Source: an uncultured Aquabacterium sp.
GTDB lineage: Bacteria > Pseudomonadota > Gammaproteobacteria > Burkholderiales > Burkholderiaceae_C
DNA length: 64,000 nucleotides
NCBI RefSeq assembly: GCF_913773725.1
Contig: NZ_CAJYGK010000137.1
Coordinates: 1-64,000 of the forward strand
Reading direction: 5' to 3'
How positions within the stretch are numbered: the stretch's first letter is position 1; the number at the start of each line of letters is the position of its first letter. Both the position numbers and the translations under genes were made by a program. Positions 58,119 through 64,000 of this stretch are shown here, piece by piece. The notes beneath the pieces are model-generated. The model saw only the letters and a list, made by a program, of their open reading frames with translations, made no database searches and was not told where the DNA came from.

Positions 58119-58800
58119 TGTCGCGACCTGTCACCGCGGGACCGTGCTCGTGGTGGACGATGCCCCCGACACCCTGCGCATGCTGTGCGATGCGCTGGCG
58201 GACGAAGGCTACACCGTGCTGGTGGCGCTCGACGGCCAGCAGGCCCTGGCCCGCCTGGATGTCGTCACGCCCGATGCCATCCTGATGGATGCGATGATGC
58301 CCGGCTGGACCGGCTTCGAAACCTGCCAGCGGATCAAGGCCCATGCGCAGGGCGCGACCATCCCGGTGATCTTCATGACCGGCCTGTCTGAAACTGCCGA
58401 TGTGGTGGCCGGTTTCGAGTCGGGCGGGGTGGACTATGTGGTCAAGCCGGTGCGCATCGAGGAGGTGCTGGCCCGGCTCGCCACCCACGTCCGCAACGCG
58501 CGCCTGACACGCGAGGCCCAGCGCGCGATCGAGGCCGGACCGCCCTCTGCGCACGCCGGCCCGGCGGCGCTCAGCAGCCGCCTGGAAGAGGCCGCGCTGA
58601 CGCCACGGGAAACCGAGGTGCTGGCCTGGGTGGCGCGGGGCAAGACCAACCGCGACATCGCCGAGATCCTGGGCATGAGCCACCGCACGGTGAACAAGCA
58701 CCTCGAGCACATCTTCGAGAAACTCGGCGTCGAGACGCGCGCGGCCGCGGCGGCCCTGGCCAGCCCGATGCTGACAGGCAGCCACGTACCGTCCGGTTGA
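58108..58800 (+). CDS. LuxR/NarL-type response regulator partner of the permease-kinase
   Basis: 230 residues. Receiver with VVDDAPD, acceptor Asp61 in ILMDAMMPGWTG and Lys in VVKPVR; a linker rich in Ala/Pro; and a C-terminal LuxR helix-turn-helix (LTPRETEVLAWVARGKTNRDIAEILGMSHRTVNKHLEHIFEKLGV). The ATG overlaps the kinase stop by 11 bases, with GGAGG upstream, so the pair is translationally coupled. It probably receives phosphate from the fused sensor and binds the TACGT-N6-ACGTA dyads before urtA and amiE (inference). Confidence 0.95.
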   Translation: MNPDVATCHRGTVLVVDDAPDTLRMLCDALADEGYTVLVALDGQQALARLDVVTPDAILMDAMMPGWTGFETCQRIKAHAQGATIPVIFMTGLSETADVVAGFESGGVDYVVKPVRIEEVLARLATHVRNARLTREAQRAIEAGPPSAHAGPAALSSRLEEAALTPRETEVLAWVARGKTNRDIAEILGMSHRTVNKHLEHIFEKLGVETRAAAAALASPMLTGSHVPSG

Positions 58801-58807
58801 CGCGCAG

Positions 58808-59191
58808 TCAGGCCTGGCCGGTGGCGCGGGCGTGGGCGTCCCAGCCTGCGCGGAACACGGCGCGGATCATGTCGTTGAACGAGCCGGGCGAGCGGCGCAG
58901 CTCGTCGCACTCGGCCTCCGTGAGCGTGACGCAGTGGCGCTGGGCCGGCGGGCTCAGGTCGTCGGGCGGCGTGAAGCCTCGCTTGAGGAGTTCATGGCGA
59001 CGGCTCTCTTCCTGGTAGATGCGTTCATGTCCCAACTGGCGCAACTCGTTCTGCACGAACAGCAGCGTGCTGGTGGACTTCGACAGCACCAGGGTCGGCG
59101 GATTGCTGCGCAGGGTCTCGAAAGCCCGGCGCGCCATCTCGCGCAGTTCGCCCACATCGGGCATGTCAGACACGTTCACGGATTCGGTCAT
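58808..59191 (-). CDS. Hypothetical protein, 127 aa
   Basis: Unrecognised soluble protein. Helical, with MARRAFETLRSNPPTLVLSKSTSTLLFVQNELRQLGHERIYQEESRR in the first half and CVTLTEAECDELRRSPGSFNDMIRAVFRAGW in the second. No signal or membrane segment and no Cys pair. It is convergent with the response regulator gene (7-base gap) and divergent from yjdF. The start at 59191 lacks a strong ribosome binding site; an internal start is possible. Function unknown. Confidence 0.65.
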   Translation of the reverse strand: MTESVNVSDMPDVGELREMARRAFETLRSNPPTLVLSKSTSTLLFVQNELRQLGHERIYQEESRRHELLKRGFTPPDDLSPPAQRHCVTLTEAECDELRRSPGSFNDMIRAVFRAGWDAHARATGQA

Positions 59192-59374
59192 GGCCAGCAG
59201 CGTTGCCTCGGAATTCAGTAGAGGGGCTGGCGATCCGGTGGCGGTGCTGGCCCTGACGTGATTGTTCTAGAGCGGGCCTCGCTTGTGGGTGTCCGATGCG
59301 CATGCTGGCAGCAAAAGAGCGGCTTGTTGCCAATTACTGCGCGGGGTCCGTCGGCAGGGCGGTAGCATGCAGCC

Positions 59375-60010
59375 ATGTCGACCACCTTGTTGCTGAACGC
59401 GGGCGTTGCCGTGCTGGGCGGGCTCCTGGTCGTGTCGGGGGTTGTGGCCCATGACCGCCCCACGTGGCTGCTCGAAGTCCTGCCCGTTCTGATCGCCGTG
59501 CCCATCCTGATGGCCACGCGGCGGCGCTTCCCCCTGACCGGCCTGCTCTACGGGGCCATCTTCGTGCACGCCCTGGTGCTTATTCTGGGCGGCACCTACA
59601 CCTATGCGCGCGTGCCGCTCGGTTTCTGGATGGCAGAGTGGCTGGACCTTCAACGCAACCCGTACGACAAGATCGGCCACTTCTTCCAGGGCTTTGTGCC
59701 GGCCCTGGTGGCCCGGGAGATCCTGGTGCGGGGCGCCTACATCCGGGGGCAGCGCATGCTGGCTTTCCTCGTGGTGTGCGTGGTGCTGGCCATCAGCGCC
59801 ACCTATGAGCTGATCGAATGGGGTGTGGCCGTGGCCATCGGGCAGGATGCCGATGCCTTTCTGGGCACGCAGGGCGACCCGTGGGACACCCAGTCCGACA
59901 TGGCCATGGCTCTGATCGGCGCGTGCGTGGCACTGGCCGGTTTTGCCCGCTGGCAGGACCGGCAGATGGCCCGACTGCCTGCGACGCCCGAGCATGGCCA
60001 CGCACGCTGA
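59375..60010 (+). CDS. yjdF: DUF2238 (YjdF family) membrane protein
   Basis: 211 residues with six predicted membrane helices. Family hallmarks: GGTYTYARVPLGFWM near residue 70, the YDKIGHFFQGFVPALVAREIL block near residue 92, and SATYELIEWGVAVAIGQDADAFLGTQGDPWDTQSDMAMAL near residue 140, a conserved acidic stretch. No function is established. ATG at 59375. Its last 17 bases overlap the DUF445 gene, so the two are probably coupled. Confidence 0.9.
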   Translation: MSTTLLLNAGVAVLGGLLVVSGVVAHDRPTWLLEVLPVLIAVPILMATRRRFPLTGLLYGAIFVHALVLILGGTYTYARVPLGFWMAEWLDLQRNPYDKIGHFFQGFVPALVAREILVRGAYIRGQRMLAFLVVCVVLAISATYELIEWGVAVAIGQDADAFLGTQGDPWDTQSDMAMALIGACVALAGFARWQDRQMARLPATPEHGHAR

Positions 60011-61292
60011 CGCGGCTGTGCTCACCCGCGAGGCCAAGGCGCGCCGCCTGGCCCGCATGAAGGCCGTGGCCGTGGGCCTGCTGCTGGCCGCGGCGCTGCT
60101 GTATGCACTGGCCACGGCCATGCAGAGCCGGCAGCCTGCCCATGCAGCGTGGTGGGCCGCGCTGGCCGCCTTCTCCGAGGCGGCCATGATCGGCGCCATG
60201 GCCGACTGGTTTGCCGTCGTCGCCTTGTTCCGGCACCCGTTGGGGCTGCCCATTCCGCACACCGCCATCGTGCCGCGCAACCAGGCACGCATCGGCGAGA
60301 ACCTGGCGGCCTTTCTGTGCGACCACTTCCTGGCGGAGGCCCAGGTCATCGACCGGCTCCGAGCCTTCGACCCCGCTCGCCGGCTGGCCGCCTGGATGGC
60401 CGAGCCGCGCCATGCCGATCAGGTGGCACGGCTGGTGACCGAAGGCGGGCGGCACGCGTTGATCGCGCTGGAGGACCCCCGGGTGGCGGTTTTCGTGCGC
60501 GAGACGGTGCTGCGCCGGCTGGACGAGGTGGACATCGCGACCTGGGCCGGGCGGTTGCTGGGCATCCTCACCGAGGGGCGGCGCCATCAGGCGTTGCTCG
60601 ACGAGGTGCTGCAGCGCGTGGCCACCCGGCTGGGCGACGAGGCCTTGCAGGCCGAAATTGCCGAGCGCATGGCCGCCGAGGTGCAGGTGCTGCGCCTGGT
60701 CGGGCTGGATCAGGTGGCCGGGCGCATGGGCACGCGCAAGCTGCTGGCCGGGCTGGGGCGGTTGATTGCCGAGATGAGCGAAGACCCGGAGCACCCGCTG
60801 CGGCTGCGCTTCGATGCCTTCGTGGCCAGCCTGGTGACCGCGCTGGAGCACGATCCGGCGATGCGCATGAAGGCCGAGACCCTGCGCCGCGCCGTGCTCG
60901 CCCATCCCGCGCTGGCGGCCTTCCTGCACGGGCTGTGGCAGCAGGTGGTCGGCGCCCTGCGCGATGACCTGCATGACGAGCGGGGCGCGATCCGCACGCG
61001 GCTGGGCGATGCGGTCCGGGTGCTGGGGGAACGCCTGGCTGCAGACCCGGCCATGCAGGACTGGCTCAATGCGGAGTGGCTGGCGGCCGCGCCGGCGCTG
61101 GTGGACCGGTGGCGGGAGGACATCCGCCGGCACATCACCCAGCGCGTGGCGCAATGGCCGGCCGACGAACTGGCCCGCGAGCTCGAGCTGCACCTGGGCC
61201 CGGACCTGCAGTACGTGCGTTTCAACGGCACGCTGGTGGGCGGGCTGATCGGCCTGCTCATCCACGGCATCACGCTGTGGGTGATGCCCTGA
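59994..61292 (+). CDS. DUF445 (YjiN family) membrane protein
   Basis: 432 residues. Two N-terminal helices (about 22-42 and 55-75) around AFSEAAMIGAMADWFAVVALFRHPLGLPIPHTAIVPRNQARIGENLA, the family's most conserved segment, then a long helical region and a final membrane helix (GTLVGGLIGLLIHGITLWVM). Function unknown. ATG at 59994 inside the end of yjdF; internal ATG at 60057 is possible. The start has no strong ribosome binding site, consistent with translational coupling. Confidence 0.9.
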   Translation: MATHADAAVLTREAKARRLARMKAVAVGLLLAAALLYALATAMQSRQPAHAAWWAALAAFSEAAMIGAMADWFAVVALFRHPLGLPIPHTAIVPRNQARIGENLAAFLCDHFLAEAQVIDRLRAFDPARRLAAWMAEPRHADQVARLVTEGGRHALIALEDPRVAVFVRETVLRRLDEVDIATWAGRLLGILTEGRRHQALLDEVLQRVATRLGDEALQAEIAERMAAEVQVLRLVGLDQVAGRMGTRKLLAGLGRLIAEMSEDPEHPLRLRFDAFVASLVTALEHDPAMRMKAETLRRAVLAHPALAAFLHGLWQQVVGALRDDLHDERGAIRTRLGDAVRVLGERLAADPAMQDWLNAEWLAAAPALVDRWREDIRRHITQRVAQWPADELARELELHLGPDLQYVRFNGTLVGGLIGLLIHGITLWVMP

Positions 61293-61322
61293 TGCGGTGA
61301 GGCCGGGCGGCCCCGCGCCCGC

Positions 61323-61955
61323 TCAGCTGCCGAAGCGCAGCTGCGACTCGCCCTCGGTGTGGGTCACGCGGCCATCGGCCAGCTTCAGGCTGCCTTCCAC
61401 CATCCACCGCACCGCTTGCGGGTAGATCTGGTGCTCCTGCTTCAGCACGCGAGCCGAGAGCAGGTCGGGCGTGTCATCGGGCAGGACGGGCACTGCGGCC
61501 TGTGCCACGATGGGGCCGTGGTCCAGTTCGGCCGTGACGAAGTGCACCGTGGCGCCCGCCAGCTTGCAGCCGGCTTCGATGGCCCGCGCATGGGTGTGCA
61601 AGCCCGGGAAGGCCGGCAGCAGCGAGGGGTGCACGTTCAGCATGCGGCCTTCGAAGCGGCGCACGAATTCCGGCGTCAGGATGCGCATGAAGCCCGCCAG
61701 CACCACCACATCGGGCGAAAAACCGTCCACCACCCGTGCCAGTTCGGCGTCAAAGGCTTCGCGGCTGTCGTACTGCTTGTGGTCGACCACGGCCGTGGCA
61801 ATGCCCCGGGCCGCCGCAAAAGCCAGGCCACCGGCCTCGGGGCGGTTGCTGATCACGGCCGCCACGCGGGCGGGCCAGTGCTCGGCGGCACAGGCGTTGA
61901 CGATGGCCTCCATGTTGGAGCCGCGACCGGAGATCAGGATGACGATGTTTTTCAT
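61323..61955 (-). CDS. purN: Phosphoribosylglycinamide formyltransferase
   Basis: 210 residues, usual PurN length. It transfers formyl from 10-formyltetrahydrofolate to GAR in purine synthesis. [12 protein letters not shown] at the N-terminus binds the phosphate; the catalytic Asn/His are in [25 protein letters not shown] and the Asp in [16 protein letters not shown]. The ATG at 61955 (MKNIVILIS) is chosen; nine upstream codons are not conserved. It is divergent from trpS across a 146-base gap without an obvious promoter consensus. Confidence 0.97.
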   Translation of the reverse strand: MKNIVILISGRGSNMEAIVNACAAEHWPARVAAVISNRPEAGGLAFAAARGIATAVVDHKQYDSREAFDAELARVVDGFSPDVVVLAGFMRILTPEFVRRFEGRMLNVHPSLLPAFPGLHTHARAIEAGCKLAGATVHFVTAELDHGPIVAQAAVPVLPDDTPDLLSARVLKQEHQIYPQAVRWMVEGSLKLADGRVTHTEGESQLRFGS

Positions 61956-62101
61956 GCGGCCTAGAGTGTAGTGGCGTGGCACGCCGGCGGGCGCTTCACC
62001 GGCTGTGCCGCCTGCGGCGCCCGCCCCGGGAACCTACAATGCCCGTTTCCCTGAACGACCTTTGCTGCGCGGGCCTCTGGCGCCCTTGCAGCCGGCCCGC
62101 C

Positions 62102-63415
62102 ATGACCCAACGCGTTCTCACCGGCATCACCACCACCGGCACCCCGCACCTCGGCAACTACGTTGGCGCCATCCGCCCTGCGATTGCCGCCAGCCGCGAG
62201 CCGGGCGTCGAAAGCTTCTTCTTCCTGGCCGACTACCACGCCCTCATCAAGTGCGATGACCCGGCCCGCATCGCGCGCTCGCGCCTGGAGATCGCCGCCA
62301 CGTGGCTGGCTGCCGGGCTCGATACCGACCGCGTCACGTTCTACGCCCAGAGCGACATCCCGGAGATCACCGAGCTGAACTGGCTGCTGACCTGCGTGAC
62401 CGCCAAGGGCCAGATGAACCGCGCGCACGCTTACAAGGCTTCGGTGGATGCCAACACCGCCAAGGGCGAGGACCCGGACGCAGGCGTCACCATGGGGCTG
62501 TACTGCTACCCGGTGCTGATGGCGGCCGACATCCTGATGTTCAACGCGCACCGCGTGCCCGTGGGCCGCGACCAGGTGCAGCACATCGAGATGGCCCGTG
62601 ACGTGGCCCTGCGTTTCAACCACCTCTATGGCGCCGGCCAGGATCTCTTCGTGCTGCCCGAGGCCGAAATCGAGGAGGCCGTGGCCACGCTGCCCGGCCT
62701 GGACGGCCGCAAGATGAGCAAGAGCTACGACAACACCGTGCCCTTGTTCGAAGGCGGCCCCAAGGCGCTGAAGGAGGCCATCGCCCGGATCGTGACCGAT
62801 TCGAAGTTGCCCGGCGAGCCCAAGGACCCCGAAGGCGCCCACCTCGTCACCATCTACGACGCCTTCGCGACGGCCGATCAGCGCGCGGCCTTCCGGGCCG
62901 ACCTGCGGGCCGGCCTGGCCTGGGGGGAGGCCAAGCAGCGCCTGGTCGACCTGATCGAGGCCCATGTGGGCCCCATGCGCGCCCGTTATGCCGACCTGGT
63001 GGCCCATCCCGAACAGATCGAGGCCGTGCTGCAGGCCGGCGCCCACAAGGCCCGCGCCCGCGCCACGCCCTTCCTGAAGGAGCTGCGCCACGCCGTGGGC
63101 CTGCGCCGCATGGTGGCCTCGGCCGCCGTGCAGGCCGAGGCATCTGCCGCCACCAAGCCCGCCGTGCCGGTGTTCAAGCAATACCGTGAGGCCGACGGCC
63201 AGTTCTACTTCAAGCTCACCACCGCCAGCGGCCACCTGCTGCTGCAGAGCGCCGCGTTCGCCGAGGGCCGCGAGGCGGGCAACTGGGTCAAGCGCTTCAA
63301 GGCCGAAGGGGCGGCCGCCCTGGCCGGCGCGCCGGTGTCGCTCGGCGAGGGCGTCAGCCAGGCCGACGCCGAAGTGGCCCTGAATGCGTTGATGGCGTCG
63401 CTGCAGGACGCCTGA
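62102..63415 (+). CDS. trpS: Tryptophanyl-tRNA synthetase with YegP-like C-terminal domain
   Basis: 437 residues against the usual 330-340. The catalytic class I domain (about 1-340) has [13 protein letters not shown], the HIGH-equivalent, and [16 protein letters not shown] (KMSKS). After a linker ([10 protein letters not shown]) about 75 residues resemble the YegP/DUF1508 repeat: [39 protein letters not shown]. The role of the extension is unknown; it may help RNA binding or dimer contact. Start at 62102 (MTQRVLTG); the frame is open upstream to 61976 with another ATG at 62039. Confidence 0.95.
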   Translation: MTQRVLTGITTTGTPHLGNYVGAIRPAIAASREPGVESFFFLADYHALIKCDDPARIARSRLEIAATWLAAGLDTDRVTFYAQSDIPEITELNWLLTCVTAKGQMNRAHAYKASVDANTAKGEDPDAGVTMGLYCYPVLMAADILMFNAHRVPVGRDQVQHIEMARDVALRFNHLYGAGQDLFVLPEAEIEEAVATLPGLDGRKMSKSYDNTVPLFEGGPKALKEAIARIVTDSKLPGEPKDPEGAHLVTIYDAFATADQRAAFRADLRAGLAWGEAKQRLVDLIEAHVGPMRARYADLVAHPEQIEAVLQAGAHKARARATPFLKELRHAVGLRRMVASAAVQAEASAATKPAVPVFKQYREADGQFYFKLTTASGHLLLQSAAFAEGREAGNWVKRFKAEGAAALAGAPVSLGEGVSQADAEVALNALMASLQDA

Positions 63416-63525
63416 AGCGCGCGCACAATCGCACACCGCCCGGCTCGGTGCCCTCTCACCGGGCCGGACCTTTCCCTTGCTGCGTTTTGCCCTCCGCCTG
63501 AGCCCCACCGGGCGGGCGCCGTGCC

Positions 63526-64000
63526 ATGAGCCTTCTTGACGACCAGCCCGTCGCCGGCATCCACATCACCGACATCGAGGCCGCCATCAACTGGTGGCGC
63601 GAGCGACAGCCTGCGTCCGGCGATGGCCTGGGGCTGGGCGACGAGTTGCGCGCGCTGGCCGAGGTGTACGCCCTGATGGTCTACCACCATGAGACCCTGT
63701 GCGACGAGGCGACCATGCCCCGTGCGGCCTACCAGGCCTGGCTTCGGTGGTACGACACCACGCCGGACACGCCCTGTATCGCGATCTGCTCGACCAGCCA
63801 GGGGGACGACCTGTGCAAGGGCTGTGGCCGCACCTTCGACGAAGTGCAGCTGTGGCCGGAGATGAGTCCCGGCGAGAAGCGCGCCACGTGGCGGCGCATC
63901 ACGCTGGAGAGCACGGCGTGGCGCTTCAACCGCTACGCCGAGCGCGCCCGTGAACGCGCCCAGGACGACACGGCGCCCGGCTCGGTGCAGGGCGTGGGCA
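63526..64000 (+). CDS. DUF3717 plus DUF1289 protein, truncated at the window end
   Basis: At least 158 residues with no stop before the edge. The N-terminal part (HITDIEAAINWWRERQPASGD) is the DUF3717 module, and the middle has the DUF1289 Cys cluster PCIAICSTSQGDDLCKGCGRTFDEVQLWPEMSPGEKR, a probable four-Cys zinc or metal site. ATG at 63526, no strong ribosome binding site (CCGTGCC). Small DUF1289 proteins are common in proteobacteria, with no known function; the pairing with DUF3717 is seen in Burkholderiales (from memory). The remainder lies outside the window. Confidence 0.85.
   Translation, partial: MSLLDDQPVAGIHITDIEAAINWWRERQPASGDGLGLGDELRALAEVYALMVYHHETLCDEATMPRAAYQAWLRWYDTTPDTPCIAICSTSQGDDLCKGCGRTFDEVQLWPEMSPGEKRATWRRITLESTAWRFNRYAERARERAQDDTAPGSVQGVG

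Overview
The window is high-GC chromosomal DNA. Gene content and protein sequences suggest a betaproteobacterium of the order Burkholderiales, probably near the Rubrivivax/Leptothrix/Aquabacterium/Comamonadaceae group (inference). I see no rRNA or tRNA gene, CRISPR array, insertion sequence, integrase or prophage. Genes are closely packed and often overlap by a few bases. Both edges cut a gene: a type IB topoisomerase on the left and a DUF3717/DUF1289 protein on the right.

Bases 1-31,100 form a stress and envelope region. It holds GlsB, two paralogous hybrid histidine kinases, a DUF4142 lipoprotein, a glycosyltransferase/DUF2334/fumarase operon, DUF2383, CBS and PRC-barrel proteins, an orphan cytochrome oxidase subunit I, split RfaE1/RfaE2 heptose enzymes, an outer-membrane barrel, an Hsp20 operon, an ABC transporter fused to a degenerate kinase ATPase module and a receiver domain, a PIG-L/GT2/OtsA/OtsB cluster, MscS, a Gly/Ser-rich exported protein and a PPOx-fold protein. 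Reading the intergenic gaps, I found a 16-base element, roughly GGGCAC-N4-TTTGCC, in front of almost every transcription unit here. There are 16 copies, each on the strand of the gene it precedes, with GG and GC always 10 bases apart, which is the spacing of sigma-54 (-24/-12) promoters. I infer that this stretch is one co-regulated regulon.

Bases 31,100-46,400 are mixed: an uncharacterised protein with a small partner, an exported hypothetical, an EamA exporter, malic enzyme MaeB, a GGDEF/EAL protein, a lone polysaccharide export protein followed by a clear terminator, an RNA cytosine methyltransferase, a sterol-desaturase-type hydroxylase, an AraC regulator, a chemoreceptor and aliphatic amidase AmiE.

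Bases 46,600-58,800 are mainly a short-chain amide or urea utilisation locus: a ChaA-type antiporter, then on the minus strand the ABC importer UrtABCDE followed by formamidase FmdA and its zinc-ribbon partner FmdB. Divergent from urtA lies an unusual sensor in which an NCS1-type permease, a Cys-rich zinc-binding segment and a hybrid histidine kinase form one polypeptide, coupled to a LuxR-type response regulator. A dyad (ATACGTCAATYAACGTA) occurs between this sensor and urtA and again upstream of amiE, so I propose it as the operator. No urease genes are visible.

Bases 58,800-64,000 hold housekeeping and small unknown genes: YjdF, DUF445, PurN, TrpS with a YegP-like tail, and the truncated DUF1289 protein.
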